NCBI GenBank assembly: GCA_023091665.1
Contig: JALJCQ010000014.1
Location: 1,302,001 to 1,366,000 of the forward strand
Length of the DNA: 64,000 bases
Origin: Pythium myriotylum
Lineage: Eukaryota > Oomycota > Peronosporomycetes > Pythiales > Pythiaceae
Reading direction: 5' to 3'
Shown: positions 10,267 to 21,023 of the stretch, one piece after another
Layout: each line of letters opens with the position of its first letter
Numbering within the stretch: position 1 is the first letter of the stretch
Position numbers and translations under genes: made by a program
The notes under the pieces: model-generated
What the model was told of the DNA's origin: nothing
The model's input: only the letters and a program-made list of their open reading frames with translations
Databases searched by the model: none

Positions 10267-10717
10267 TGAGCCGGGAAGCGAGCACCTTACTTCTCCGATG
10301 CTGGTTGGACGAGGCAGCCGGGTTGGTGACGACCGGGGGCGTGGTTGGCTCTTGCAGCAAGGAGGCATCGAGGGGAGAGGTGATGCATGTCGGACGGTGG
10401 AGCTCTTCGTCGTACTCCTCGGTTTTGGCCGTGTGCTCATCCTCATCCTCTCCGCTTGGATCAATGTCGCCGAAGTCACTGCGGCTTGCCGTGCTCTTGG
10501 TCTCGAGCCACTCGACCGCCGAGTAGACGGAGGAGTTGAGCGCGTCCATGAGCGAGCGTGTGCGTTGAAGGCTGCGGAGGTTGGTTGTGTTGAGTTCCGG
10601 TACGGTGTCGTCTTCGTGCACGCCCGAGGCCGAGACAAACGAATGTCGCGACGGCGTCGGGGATCCGGCTTCCATCGCGTGGTAGGCGCGGTCTTCTGGG
10701 TGGGGAGCGAAGCTCAT
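8981..10717 (-). CDS. TmpA/ferric-reductase-like membrane flavoprotein, copy B
   Basis: 578 residues from the ATG at 10717. The last ~425 residues equal those of the gene at 3437-5026: membrane segments, LLVATGSGLCPFMSFL nucleotide-binding loop, C-terminal GPIWDS. The N-terminal ~150 residues are longer and only loosely similar; the shared pieces are DIDP, EKST/TKST and SVxxWxExK. This divergent cytosolic region is acidic and Ser-rich and may give the copies different regulation or localisation. Convergent with the importin-9 gene. Function as for copy A, inferred from fold. Confidence 0.75.
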   Translation of the reverse strand: MSFAPHPEDRAYHAMEAGSPTPSRHSFVSASGVHEDDTVPELNTTNLRSLQRTRSLMDALNSSVYSAVEWLETKSTASRSDFGDIDPSGEDEDEHTAKTEEYDEELHRPTCITSPLDASLLQEPTTPPVVTNPAASSNQHRRSKVLASRLKVIMDDQTLFSMYKRLMYLALATNITLLVLLCTGNFSAAEGKAPLIAVINVFLCVLFRNEAFFRIVFWLAVRALAHDWVPVQIKWYTTSFLQSVGGLHSGTGMSSAMWMIKGLYDMSGNQQLATDAMVVLSYLILAMLSISCLGAFPVVRHLFHNTFEFSHRLAGWGSLLFLWGFVVLAARHTQTLSSAEPRPTVRDVLEDMPEYWLAIGLTILVVLPWLSVRRVRVEFENPSNHASIIRFPQPVKAGYLGRIARTPLGDWHAFGIISDNRFTHTILAGAVGDFTKSLVRDKPQYLYTRGVKFAGLPYLIHMYRRVLLVATGSGLCPFMSFLIQESRPDVFVIWVGKNLRQNFGDEIMDGVNSYPEDKKIVRDTAVHPRPNILDLTIATAKARQIEVVIVTSNPVGTRDIVNGCRRAGIAAFGPIWDS

Positions 10718-13481
10718 GGTCGGCGGCCGCTTGCGCTGAAGACGGAAGTATCAGGAATGGCCCTATCCGTCGAGACGAAAGCTGCCAAGCGGGACACGGA
10801 GGGCTGCTTGCGGGAGAGAAACGACTCGAACTAATGCGCGTTGGGTTCCACGTGCTTATATCAGAGCCCGTGGGTGTAAGATTCAAAGTCGCGGTGCTGA
10901 GACCAAGGTCTTGGTACTGGATATATGAAAATCGATCCGGTTGGCCCGGACGTGCGCTTCTTCGCGCTGCGTGATCAAACGGTGCGCGAGCCCTTTCCAG
11001 AACACGTACAGTAGCGTCCAGTGAAAGGCCAAATCTTTGGTCGACAACTAGGTACACCTCTGAACCAAAGTGCAGAACAGTCACAGACAGAAAGGCCGGC
11101 GCGCGAGTGTCGACCAGAAGGAATCGTCTGCAGCACATGGCCCCGTCCCGCGCCAGAGAACGACCAAGTCTTCCCTCCTGAAGATCAGCGAGAACGCTCA
11201 GAACTCAGAGAAGACTCGCCCGCATGCCCTCGACAGCCCCCCCACGCAAGAGGTCCAACACGTGACCACGAGCAGCGACTGGAGACTCGAAGCCTCTACA
11301 AAAACACGCCGATCCGTATCCCCCTCCATTTTCCGGATGACTGCCACCAAGGGATGATGAGTACGACGGATGACGGATGGTCCACACACCCGATCGTCTT
11401 CCCAGCGCGAAAGCAACTCCTGACCTGGGCGACCCGAGTGTTTCCGGATCTTATCCTGTCAAATGGACAGAGACGAGGCGGGTACTGAGTTAAGAAATGA
11501 CGATTCGACAATCGCTGCAGGAATAATGGAATCAAACGGATGAATCCTTCCGTTATGTAAGTACATTGACCACTCTGCCTCACTAGTTGACACATATGGG
11601 TCCGCTCGCTCTCGTTGGCTCCGCCTGGCGTCAGCCTCGATGGGGTCGTTCTGTGCAACGGCGTCGCGCCGCGTCTGCGATTCCGAGGCCGTCCTCCTGG
11701 TCGCTGGGTGCTCTCTTGAGCCTCTTGCTGCATGGTCTCCATGGCTGGTCCAGCCAGGGCCTCGGTGGTCTCCATCCAGGGGAGGGGCACCATCCACGCC
11801 ATCCACGTGGACGCGGCACGCTTTCTCATGCCGTGCCGCCGTAATTTCGAACGCCGGGGCAGGCTGCGACAGTGGGGACGCGGCGACTGACCCATCCGGA
11901 GGTCTATGACAGTCTTCTTAGGCCGTCCATCGCGGGAAAGCCGCGCAAGACTCGCTCTTCTCATCCGTGGAAGTCGGACTGATTGCTCACGAATGGACCG
12001 CGAGCGACACAGCCGAAGGCCGGTTGCGCTGCTCACGAGAGTCGCTCGGCTTCCCGACGGCAGATCTCGCAAGCAAAGCCCAGCAGGGGCTCACATCAGC
12101 CCCCTGGAAGAGCCCTCCTCCCTTCCCTTCGCAAGTGCTTTAACGGAGACCGTCGAACGGAGACCGTGCGCTCACGTTACCTCCTTGCCTCGGTGAAGAC
12201 CCGAGCCTGGTCAGCTGCATCCTGGTCTGTGTGGCGCTGGGACACTCGCTCCCCGGTTCAAGATGATCCTGTGCGCGACTCCCTATGCCGCTTGGATGGG
12301 CCTTGGTGAGCAGAGTGTACTGGCCAGATGGGTCCAGCGGCGCGTGGCCTGTCTGAAGGCCGATTACGGGTGCCTGCAGCTCGCTGCTCTGTTCACAGCT
12401 CTTGTTTCAGAAGAAGATCGCGGAAATAGCTTCGCCATGGGTTGAGACCGTGGCGCGTCATCCGCCGCGTACCCAAGACAGACGGCGCGCCCGGCGAGGA
12501 TCTTCAACTACGCGCTGCCTCGATCAGCCTTGCCCTCCGCGACATGGCAACTCACATCTCGCCTCCGGCTCAGCAAGCCGCCTCGTCATGCGGCGAGAGA
12601 AGCACACGAGATCTCGCGCGGCGCCGCAGCCGGCGGCAGCCGGGCCACATATTAGGTGCTTGCGTTCGTTCGGGCCAGCTCTGCTTCGCGGTCTGTTCAG
12701 CTTGTCGTTCAGCTGCTCTCGCTCCAATGAAGAGGAACACAGCCGAACGAAATTTCGCGGGCGCCGCCGGAGCGTCGACCTCAATTTCGCCATCTTGGTG
12801 TCCAGCGGCTGCTCAAGCGCCTCCACGATTTGCCGTTCTGGAAACCAGAGAAGTGACCTTCTTCGGCATGTGGCTGGCGTGCGTTAGCAGCATCACTTCC
12901 ATTGTGAGGTTGCGTTTCAGTCACCGCAGCTCGTGGTCGGCTCTTGCGCTGTCGACGTTAAACTGCTGTACGCAATATTCGCGCAGCGAATCGACGAGTC
13001 GTCTGCGCATTCAAACCGCAGAGGAAACTCGATCGACCGACAAGCTCAGGGCTTCAAGGGACTCCTTGGCAACTTCTTGTTTACCACTGGCCTAGTATGT
13101 CCCTCATCATGGCCACGTGCATGCGCCTCGATCAGCAGCATTGACTGCCAGCCAGACGCACTGGAGAGATCCAAGCTAGGATTAAGAGAATCCAGGGGCT
13201 GTTCAAGCAACTTCAACTAGAAGAAGATCTAACAAGAAACTTGGTGAGTCGAACAAGAAAGTTGGTGAGGCAGATGCGACAACGAGATGGATTCCCAGGT
13301 GAAGCCGACTGTGAGATTTGTAACTGCAATTACAGCTCAGCGATGCTGGAGCGACTCTGGACGGCGTCGAGAGTGGCAAGAGCGGTGGAGAGATCGCTTT
13401 GTAATGTGTGCTCATGCGGCATGAGGCAGTCTCTTACGAGTTAGTAATGCCTACTTCGAACTGCGAAAATCACTCGTTCGC
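10718..13481. other. 2.8-kb GC-rich region without recognisable genes
   Basis: Both strands have several overlapping open frames of 60-260 codons. They are Arg/Ser/Pro-rich, mutually overlapping and carry no motif I recognise, which is typical of GC-rich non-coding or decayed sequence. The first ~150 nt presumably hold the promoter of copy B. A decayed mobile element is possible, but no terminal repeat, integrase or reverse-transcriptase motif was seen. Confidence 0.5.
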
Positions 13482-14954
13482 TTAGTTTCGCTGCTTCTTC
13501 GGCTTGTTCGGCGACAGAGGCGTTACGAGGTCGTCATCAGCTGCTGCCCCGGTGATGGTGTCCCATCGAATTAGTCGCAAACGTCTCGTGATGATCAGTG
13601 CTTTGCCCAGTTCGCGGTTCTCCGGGTCGAGGCGTATTTCCTCCAGCAGATACTTGAGCTTGCACAATTTCATCTGCGAGACGTTGAAGTCCAGTGTCGC
13701 GAGCAAGTCCAAGGCCCACATGGCTTGTTGGCCAATCTCGGTGGGAGTGAAGTCCACGACGGCAAGGGAGTCTAGACTCGCGACTTTGTCTCCACTCTTC
13801 ATGGGGGCAGGCGGAGGTTTCTCTTTTGAGGTCTTGGTGGAATCGTTCGGTGTATCCATAATCGCGGACCACTCATCTCGATGAGCCATCGCCTGAAGCT
13901 TCGCCTGCTTTGCAGCCTGCTCTTTCACCTGGAAACTTTTATCTCGCTGCATCTCTCGCGCCTTGAGCAGCAAGCGAACGGCTCCTTCGATCCCGCCGCA
14001 TTGACCAATGAGCTTTGCGTTGCGCTCATCGATGGCGACGAATGCGATCAAGCGGCAGACATGAAGGTAGAGAGCGAGATACTTGTCCACATCAAACCTT
14101 CGCAGCGTTTCTGTAAGTAGCTGCACGACGCCATGGGTCTCCAGATCCGCAAAAAGCTTTCGTCGCTTGATCGCCAACTCACCATCGTCCTGTTCGACCG
14201 CTGTCTCCGTTTCCGAAGGCACGTAAAAAAGCGCGTGGACATCGCTGAGAAGAGTGCAGATCCTCTGGACCCCAGCGAGCTGCACGATCGCAGACTCGGC
14301 ATTCTCGACGACCATCTCGACGACGATAGGCACGTCACCCATGGCTATCCGCCGAACGGCGTTGTCTCCGCCGTAGACGGCCTTGAAGATGGCCTTGACG
14401 TCGTTCTTGACGTAGTCGTCCAGCGGGTTCTCAACCACAGCCTTGTTGAGGACTTCGGGCCCACCGAGCGACTCGAGAAGCTGCTTGCCATCTGCGCATT
14501 GCATCATCAGTCGCAGACAGCGAATGCTCGATCGCAAAACGGCGATGCGGAACCGCGGGACCTGGTCTTCTGGTACTTCGAGGTACCTGGGCATGGGCTT
14601 TTTGTCTCGACGCCATGGCGGGTCATACCATCTCCGGAACGGATCGCACTCGGGTGATAGCTCCATGGTCGCGTAGCTTGCGACGGCGCCAAGCAGGACC
14701 TCCATGGTCTGCCGGTTCTCGACGAGCAGCTCCACCTCGGTCGAGGCCTCTTCGAAGATCCGCTTGTCTGTCATGGCCACGTCCGTCGGGATGTCATCGA
14801 TCGCGCGGTCTCGGTCGGCGCCTTCGCCGGCCTCGGCTGTGCGCAGGAAGAACTGCACGACTGCGAGCTGCGGCTCGAGCAGCCGTGGGTAGTGCTGTGC
14901 GATGAGCACGTGCGCGTGGATGGCGCCGCGTAGCTCGGACACGGCGCCGCCCAT
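13482..14954 (-). CDS. ARM-like helical-repeat protein
   Basis: A single exon of 490 residues, from the ATG at 14954 (context GGGCGCCATGG-like) to TAG. Repeated amphipathic helices fit armadillo-type repeats: VLRSSIRCLRLMMQCADGKQ, LLESLGGPEVLNKAVVENP, VEMVVENAESAIVQLAGVQR. The C-terminal half has a charged linker (KEKPPPAPMKSG) and a basic tail (NKPKKQRN). There is no signal peptide or membrane segment. ARM repeats usually mediate protein binding. The family is not identified and the function is unknown. It is followed about 190 nt downstream in map order by another minus-strand gene. Confidence 0.65.
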   Translation of the reverse strand: MGGAVSELRGAIHAHVLIAQHYPRLLEPQLAVVQFFLRTAEAGEGADRDRAIDDIPTDVAMTDKRIFEEASTEVELLVENRQTMEVLLGAVASYATMELSPECDPFRRWYDPPWRRDKKPMPRYLEVPEDQVPRFRIAVLRSSIRCLRLMMQCADGKQLLESLGGPEVLNKAVVENPLDDYVKNDVKAIFKAVYGGDNAVRRIAMGDVPIVVEMVVENAESAIVQLAGVQRICTLLSDVHALFYVPSETETAVEQDDGELAIKRRKLFADLETHGVVQLLTETLRRFDVDKYLALYLHVCRLIAFVAIDERNAKLIGQCGGIEGAVRLLLKAREMQRDKSFQVKEQAAKQAKLQAMAHRDEWSAIMDTPNDSTKTSKEKPPPAPMKSGDKVASLDSLAVVDFTPTEIGQQAMWALDLLATLDFNVSQMKLCKLKYLLEEIRLDPENRELGKALIITRRLRLIRWDTITGAAADDDLVTPLSPNKPKKQRN

Positions 14955-15146
14955 GGCGAGACGAACGAAGAGACGCCTGGCAACAAGAGCGCTAAATTGG
15001 GTTCAGTATTCTCATATTTGTGTGTGTTGGGAGTGAGCTCGAGTCTGTGTGGATCATGTGTTTCTTTCCTTTTTGTTTCATCATCTTCTCTCGACGCGCT
15101 GGTGGATGGATCTAAGCTGCATAGGGGAGGGACTTGGGACTCGCGC

Positions 15147-15605
15147 CTATGCGTCATCCTTGTGCGCGTACTGCTTCTTGCCGCGCAGCTGCATCTCGCC
15201 GATCATCTCGAGGTTCTTCTGGACCCAGTCGGCGACGCGCGACTGGAAGAGCCAGGCGCCGTCGACCTTGACGACCTCGTCGACCCACTTGATGACAATC
15301 ACGGGCACGCACTTCCAGTAGACGACCGTGGAGGACACGACCTTGGCGTGGTTGGCGTCGACGAGCTCGACGACATGGCCGCTCGGCAGGTGCTTGGTGT
15401 CGGCGAGGAACTTGAGGCCCGAGAGCTCAATGAGCGCGGCCTCGATCTCGCCCTTGCCGGTGCACGAGCCGACGAGCTCGTCGGTGAATGAGGCGTCGTT
15501 CGCGAAGAGCGCGAGGAGCTGCTTGACCGACTTGTCGGCGTCCTCGAGCGAGTAGGCGAGCGCGAAGCTGTTGACGAGGTTGACGATGGAGGCGAGGTCG
15601 GCCAT
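15147..15605 (-). CDS. NTF2/SnoaL-like small protein
   Basis: 152 residues from the ATG at 15605. The sequence fits a single NTF2-like alpha+beta cone: N-terminal helix (LASIVNLVNSFALAYSLEDA), LLALFANDASFTDELVGSCTG with the typical 'F..D..' pattern, then beta strands ending WLFQSRVADWV. Such folds are SnoaL-like enzymes or binding proteins; no specific function can be given. An in-frame extension to 15824 is rejected. It crosses a good 97-nt 5'UTR intron (complement 15614-15710, CCAG/GTGAGC ... CCCACAG/CCCG) that puts the ATG nine bases into the second exon. Confidence 0.7.
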   Translation of the reverse strand: MADLASIVNLVNSFALAYSLEDADKSVKQLLALFANDASFTDELVGSCTGKGEIEAALIELSGLKFLADTKHLPSGHVVELVDANHAKVVSSTVVYWKCVPVIVIKWVDEVVKVDGAWLFQSRVADWVQKNLEMIGEMQLRGKKQYAHKDDA

Positions 15606-15939
15606 CTTGCGGGCTGTGGGACGGATGCGCAAATGAGTTCTCTGGCGGCTACATGCAGGAGGGGGGAACACTGCGCGACGCGGCGACGGCGAGCACGCGA
15701 CCGAGCTCACCTGGCGTGGGGTGGAGAAGGGAGGGAGGGAGGGAGGGAAGGAACGAGGTGTCGTCACGCCGAGGCAATATAGAGAGGAGGATCCGGACTT
15801 CAAAGAAGGCTGTGGGTTTGCCACTTCGCGCCGCCAAACCCACGGGCCGCGCGAGAACCCGAACCCGCAGCGACCCTGAACCAGGGAAAGAACCGCAATG
15901 CGTTAGGGTTTCCATGTGGCGGTTAGGAACGTGTCCACT
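15606..15939. other. intergenic with 5'UTR intron and GGGA repeats
   Basis: Contains the probable 5'UTR intron of the NTF2-like gene (15614-15710) and a short purine run of GGGA units near 15727-15750. Both flanking genes are on the minus strand, so it holds the upstream region of one and the 3' end of the other. Confidence 0.5.
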
Positions 15940-17307
15940 TCAACTGCGCCCCCAGCGGAGACTGCGCAGGCGGTCGCCGAGCGACTGCCTCCGCTGCTCG
16001 GCCGAGTCGACGCGGTCGGCGCGTTGGAAGGGCTCGAGCAGTGGATGGAGGGGCGGGCTCTGCGGCGTGGGCGAAGAAAGGCGCGAAGAGGAGCCGCACG
16101 AGTCGGACGACTGCTTCGGCGGCGACAGCGTCACGTCCACCAGGCCCACGAGCTCAGGATTCGGGAAGAACTGCCGGCTTCGGTCGTCTTTGGTGGGCGT
16201 GAGCGCGACGGTTCCCCTATTGGATGACTCACGCTGTCCGAGTGTCGACAGCGACGCGCTGCGATCTGTGGAGGGCTCGGTATCGACGAGGGGGTTGTGG
16301 CGGAGCTGAGACGAGCTGGACGACCGCGTCGCCGCGTCCAGAGACGGGAAGGGAGAATTGCACTCAAGTGACGTGAGGGACGCGCGTCGGCCACCAGCAG
16401 CGAGGAGTTTCTTGACCGGCGACTTGATCTTGCCCCCAGCTGCTGGCTTGAGGTTCGAAGCGATGGCTGTGGCGGATGGGGTTGACGCTACGAGCTTGTG
16501 GAACCGCTCGCGCTCGATGTGGAGGGCGACTTTGTCGTGATGAAGCTTGTTCGACAATTTGGTCAGCTGTTCCGCTTGGCGAGAGAGGAAAACGCGCTGG
16601 GACGCCATGTCGCGCTGCTGGATGGCCATGGCCTCCGTGATGTGGTCGAGGGCGGCTTGTAACTCGGCGATGCGCATGTCCCGCCATCGTAGCTGATCGA
16701 CGCAGGCCGGATTCTCGCAGATGCAGTCTGTAGGCTCCGGGCAGAACACTCTGGGACTGGTGGGTATGGTCTCTGTGGGAGGCTCTTCGTGGAGACTTCG
16801 CTCAAGCTCCTCCATGGTCTCCGGGGTCAACCTCGAATACCGACGAAAGAGAGCGGTTCTGGAGGCCTCGACCATCACGGATTCGGACAAGTCTGTGCCG
16901 ACAGCCATGACGTGCTTCTCGACTTCGTTGTCCGAAGTCTCGTGCGCGTCGTCCGGAGCCCAGATCTCGATCCTCGCATCTCGCTCTTCTTGTTCATCGT
17001 CTTCTTCACCTTCACTGCCTCCGCTCTCGCTGCTGGCGTATTCGTCCTCGTGGCAGAGCGTGGAGCTTGCTTCGAGTTCCTTGCTGTCGGGAGTCGCGGA
17101 GCCATGGCTCTCCTCCGACGTGTCAGCCGGGTCGTTCTGGCCTGTCGAGTGGAACGGCTCGGTCTCTCTTCGCTTCACAGCTCCATCTTTCTGGCCGCCG
17201 TCCACACGGCTCCCGACGCTATCGACGTTGTTGTCTTCCATTTCGCTTCTGGCTCGCAGCACGCTCCCATGGAGCTGAGTCCGTCCTATTTTCGGTTCTG
17301 TACCCAT
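15940..17307 (-). CDS. Ser-rich coiled-coil protein of unknown function
   Basis: 455 residues if the ATG at 17307 (MGTEPK) is used; the next in-frame ATG at 17241 (MEDNN) is an alternative. The frame is open further upstream, but that part is low-complexity and looks non-coding. Features in order: acidic region with EEDDEQEERDARIEIW; a Cys cluster (CPEPTDCICENPACVDQLRW) that could bind a metal; a helical coiled coil of ~65 residues (MRIAELQAALDHITEAMAIQ onward); then a long Ser/Pro-rich disordered tail ending RSLRWGRS. No family recognised. It is transcribed divergently from the gene at 17668. Confidence 0.6.
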   Translation of the reverse strand: MGTEPKIGRTQLHGSVLRARSEMEDNNVDSVGSRVDGGQKDGAVKRRETEPFHSTGQNDPADTSEESHGSATPDSKELEASSTLCHEDEYASSESGGSEGEEDDEQEERDARIEIWAPDDAHETSDNEVEKHVMAVGTDLSESVMVEASRTALFRRYSRLTPETMEELERSLHEEPPTETIPTSPRVFCPEPTDCICENPACVDQLRWRDMRIAELQAALDHITEAMAIQQRDMASQRVFLSRQAEQLTKLSNKLHHDKVALHIERERFHKLVASTPSATAIASNLKPAAGGKIKSPVKKLLAAGGRRASLTSLECNSPFPSLDAATRSSSSSQLRHNPLVDTEPSTDRSASLSTLGQRESSNRGTVALTPTKDDRSRQFFPNPELVGLVDVTLSPPKQSSDSCGSSSRLSSPTPQSPPLHPLLEPFQRADRVDSAEQRRQSLGDRLRSLRWGRS

Positions 17308-17667
17308 TTTAAAGTCACACCACCTCCCTGCAACATCCACCAAACCCATCCTATTCCAATACCTTCTTATCGGTTTCAAGAGGTTTTCGAACCTTTCCAC
17401 GGCCCGTTTTTCCGTTTTTATCCCAACGCCAAAGCCGACGGGTCTTTTTTCGTTGGCCGAAAACACCACGCCAACAAAAAAAAGAGTTGGAAAAAGAAAA
17501 TTCGATCCGCCAACAACCGAACGGAGAACTGTTCCGCGCGACTCGCCGCCTGGAACAAGAAACGCGACGGCGGGCTTCGGACGCCAACGTTCGCTTCGGT
17601 CGTCGCCGTCGCCTCCCCCGTCGAGGGGGTTCATGACTGGTCGCCCTCTGCGCAGGTCGTCGCGAGC
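17308..17667. other. divergent promoter region
   Basis: A 360-nt region between two divergent unknown genes, with an A-rich stretch around 17477-17505 in an otherwise GC-rich neighbourhood. No initiator was identified with confidence. Confidence 0.4.
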
Positions 17668-18264
17668 ATGTCCCGAGCCGACGGCCACGAGGCGACGTGG
17701 AGCTTCGTGCAGATGAACATGACGCTGCTGCCCATCGCGCGGCCGCTGCCCGTGAGCGTCGCGAGCCGCAAGCCGCGCACGCCGACGCAGAAGCTCCACG
17801 ACCGCGTGCTGCGCAGCGCCGCCAAGATCAGCCCCCGGCACCACGACGAGAGCCCGCTGCGGCGCCGCGGCTCCACGGCCTCGGAGCACGGCACGGCGGC
17901 GTCGTGCGCGATGCCTCGCCACGCCACGCCCGAGAGACAGTACTCGGCGCCCAACTCGCTCTCGGTTTACTGTGGCAAGAGGAAGTCGGCGGACGTGGAC
18001 CAGTCCGGCGCAACCGACGACGAGAGCCGCGGCCGAAGCTGCAGCGAAGACCTCACGCGCCGCGACGGCCGACGCGACTCGCTCGATGCGACGCTAGAAA
18101 AGTTCATGCTGACGAGAAGCGCGAGCACGTCGTCCGCGTTCGCGCAGCGAGGACCGCTCTTCAAGGACAAGCGCATCCTCGAGATCCAAGACGAGGAGCG
18201 ACGGCTCCATCCCGACGAGCGCGCCACGCTCCCGTCGCCGTCCAAACGCTCGAGACGAGTCTAG
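17668..18264 (+). CDS. basic, Ser/Arg-rich protein of unknown function
   Basis: 198 residues from an ATG at 17668; the longer open frame from 16789 overlaps the opposite-strand gene and is rejected. The protein is hydrophilic and probably disordered, rich in Arg and Ser, with RRRGSTAS and RRDGRRDSL as possible basophilic kinase sites. It ends in a basic tail (SPSKRSRRV). A more ordered-looking motif near the end (RGPLFKDKRILEIQDEERRL) could be a short binding helix. No homologue recognised. A run of 10 or more C follows the stop. Confidence 0.5.
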   Translation: MSRADGHEATWSFVQMNMTLLPIARPLPVSVASRKPRTPTQKLHDRVLRSAAKISPRHHDESPLRRRGSTASEHGTAASCAMPRHATPERQYSAPNSLSVYCGKRKSADVDQSGATDDESRGRSCSEDLTRRDGRRDSLDATLEKFMLTRSASTSSAFAQRGPLFKDKRILEIQDEERRLHPDERATLPSPSKRSRRV

Positions 18265-18439
18265 CCTTCCCCCCCCCCCCGCCATCCATGCGTAGTGACT
18301 GTTCGCCAAACTATCTATTCCTCCTCCTTCCTCCTTCCCATACACGGACATGCTGATCTCTCCTCACATGGCTACAGTCCAGTCCATTCATGGGACTTCG
18401 TGATAGTGACCTCGAGGGTGTCACTCCCAAGGAATCAAC

Positions 18440-19199
18440 ATGGATCCGTTCGTGGAGCCGCCGGAAGCGACGTTCGACCCGGAGGCGTACATCCACACGG
18501 CCACGGGCAACAAGATCAGCCGCAAGTGCTCGCTGTGCAGCGCGCACAACATCCACCTGCGCGGCAAGGCCATCATCGACCCCGACACGATCATCCGCGC
18601 CGACCTCGCCAAGGTCTCGCTCGGCAAGCAGTGCATCATCCGCGGCGCGTGCGTCGTCAAGCCGCCCGTGCGCGTCATGCCCTCGTGAGTACGCAGAGTG
18701 CGTGGCGGAGCGAGGAAAAGACCACTGATCCTAGACACTTGGCCTGCGCAGCGGTCTGGCGTTCATCTCGATGAAGATCGGCGACCACGTGTACATCGGG
18801 GAAGGATCCGTGGTCGAGGCCGCGATGATCGGATCTCACGTGCAGATTGGCAAGAACTGCGTGATTGTAAGTGGCTTGTGGTTGTCGGATGCTGTGCATT
18901 CTTGGTCTCAGTGGCGACTTTTCTGATCAGGGCAAGCGAACGATCATCCGCGACTGCTGCCGCATCGAGGACAACACGGTCATCCCGCCCGACTCGGTCA
19001 TCCCGCCCTTCTCGCGGATCGGAGGTATCCCAGGTAAAATGGAAGATCTATGGCCTCTTCATGGGTGGATTTGAGTATTCCTCACGTGTCGTTCCTGGAA
19101 CCAGGTAAACTCATCGAGGACATGCCCGAGTCGACGCCAGAGCAGTGCGTTGCTCAGATCAGTCGTTACTTCGAGAACTTCACGCCGGCAGCCAAATAA
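18440..19199 (+). CDS. DCTN5: dynactin subunit 5 (p25)
   Basis: Spliced as 18440-18684, 18752-18866, 18931-19033 and 19105-19199, giving 185 residues, close to the ~182 of animal p25. The introns are 67, 64 and 71 nt. The protein is a left-handed beta-helix of hexapeptide repeats ([60 protein letters not shown]). It ends with the capping helix [20 protein letters not shown], which is typical of this family. p25 sits at the pointed end of the dynactin complex and helps dynein bind endosomal cargo. All junctions keep frame and family continuity. Confidence 0.9.
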
Positions 19200-19221
19200 G
19201 CAAGTTGAGCAAGGGTAACGT

Positions 19222-20642
19222 TTAAATCCATTTTTTGTTGCTGTTTAGAATGTGGGAGCGTCTATCGGGACTGGACGGGTGGTAAAATGCTGGGCCGGGA
19301 GCATCCTGCTTTGTCTGCCCTCCCAATTCTCCTCCTCGTGTTGTGGACGATTTGAATGCAGCGGCGGCACCTGGTTTGTGTACAATAGAACCCGAGTCCG
19401 TGAGCGGTAGAGAGATCTCGTATGATCCGGGGCCTGAGCAAGTAATGAGCAGCTCAGTCGAAACGATTGTGGGGGAGTCCAGTAAGAAATACGCACCGAT
19501 GTCAGCATCGCCAATCTTCTTTGTGGGTGCCCGGCCAAATCGATCCGCGTTGCCCTTGTGGAATACTGCGCTTGTGTGTGCTCGTGCAATGTAGTCGTAT
19601 CGAAGTGCAGTCTCGGCTTCCTGGGAGTTGTATGCACCTGGCCCAGGAGGTAGTTTGGCCTCATCGGGGGCTTCGAGTCGTTTCGCGGTGGACTTAAACA
19701 CCGATTGTGGTGAATGATTTCCCCGTCTTGAAACTCCTAGCTGGATGGGATTGTCGTACTGCCCCGGTGCAGGCACGTCAGTCTTTGGTGTGAAGCCCCG
19801 AGAAGTCTTCGATGTGAAAGCCGATCGTGCAATATTGTGGGCAATGGCTGAGGATGACTGCGACACATTGTAGTCTCCAGGACCAGGCACTGCAGGAGAT
19901 CCCGCAAACTGATTGCTGCGGGCCTGCGGAGTACGATTTTAGTATGTAGGGCGTAGTTGGGTTGAAGTGAGGGTCATCATACCGGACTTGCGAACGTGGC
20001 AGAACCGTGCTTTTTGTTTTGTGTTTTCCGCTCAATCCTACCAAGAATCGAGATCTGTTGGCTACCGAGCTTGCGAAGCCACATTAAGGAGCACTCCTTA
20101 CCGATTTTCTTGATACTGTCCGGGCCCTGGCACACTTTCCTTCATACGATCACCAAATCGCTTGGTTTTGGATACGAATCCTGTCGAGTATCCTAACTTC
20201 GACACCGACCCGGAGTCCACCGTGGTACGGACCATGGTGCTCGGTTTATAGTACGACCCTGGTCCCGGTAGATCTGTCTATTCATGATAGGCGTCAACTC
20301 GAAACAAGCACGATTGCTTGACTGCTTGTACGACACCTCGCTATCATTGAACCTGTGCGTTCGATTTCCAAAGGCATCTTGCTCAGTTGGCTCTCTGTGC
20401 AGTATAGTCTCGTATTTCGAAGGAATCGAAGACACACGCTGAAAGAACGAAGGGTATGAGATGTGGTGGCTCACATTGTGCTCCGCTACCATGATATCTA
20501 CCGATTGCGGGTCCGCCGGTGGCAGTCGCCTCACTGCGGCTCCGCGTAGGACAACTCCACTTGGGCGCGTTCCCACTTGCCGGAAGTTGGTGCGGGGGGT
20601 CGTTCCTCCCAAGCCGTTGATCTCCTCTCGGAGTCCGGTCAT
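19222..20642 (-). CDS. STPGR (sperm-tail PG-rich repeat) protein
   Basis: Spliced on the minus strand as 20642-20337, 20277-20102, 20037-19983 and 19923-19222; introns 59, 64 and 59 nt; 412 residues. The ATG at 20642 (MTGLREEI) is the first in frame; the frame open to 20678 lacks an ATG. Repeats of the PGPGxY type occur throughout: LPGPGSYY, VPGPGQYQ, VPGPGDYN, APGQYD, PPGPGAYN, SGPGSYE. Such proteins are microtubule-associated and enriched in cilia and flagella, including microtubule inner proteins. A role in the zoospore flagellum is inferred. The end is close to, and convergent with, the dynactin gene. Confidence 0.8.
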
Positions 20643-21023
20643 GGCAGATCGCGAGGAGAACGCCGCCGTTCTACCCACAGGAACTCCAATCGAGCATCAT
20701 GAAAGTCGTCTATTTATATCCCGTCGCTGAGTATGGCCACGCCCTGAACCTTGAGACATGGGAGAGATAGCTTCCATGGCTGCGTCGCTTTTGCCCTGCA
20801 TTATCCAGCGCAGGCCCCCATTGGCGTGTGCTGTCGTCGAACGGAGGTCACATCGCGAACCGGTCGTAGCTCTTCGTGGTCATCATTATGAGTGATGGTC
20901 CTTACGTACCCCCACGAAGAACAATGGTGAAGCGTCAGCGAAAGGCGGGAGGCCATCACTGGACGCGTCGCAAGAGGCACGCCATCACGATGACGCCGCC
21001 GCCGCTGCTCTCCTTCGGGTACG
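20643..21023. other. divergent intergenic region
   Basis: A 381-nt space between the 5' ends of the STPGR gene (minus) and the metallophosphoesterase gene (plus). Nothing specific recognised. Confidence 0.4.

Noticed and set aside
11040..11593. Possible LTR beginning TGTCAAC on the minus strand
   Set aside because: No matching second copy, no primer-binding site or polypurine tract, and no integrase or reverse-transcriptase motifs nearby.
12255..12275. tRNA-like GGTTCAAG box
   Set aside because: Does not fit the B-box consensus and no cloverleaf could be built.
16789..17667. N-terminal extension of the gene at 17668 on the plus strand
   Set aside because: Overlaps the start of the opposite gene and the divergent promoter region; composition is not protein-like.
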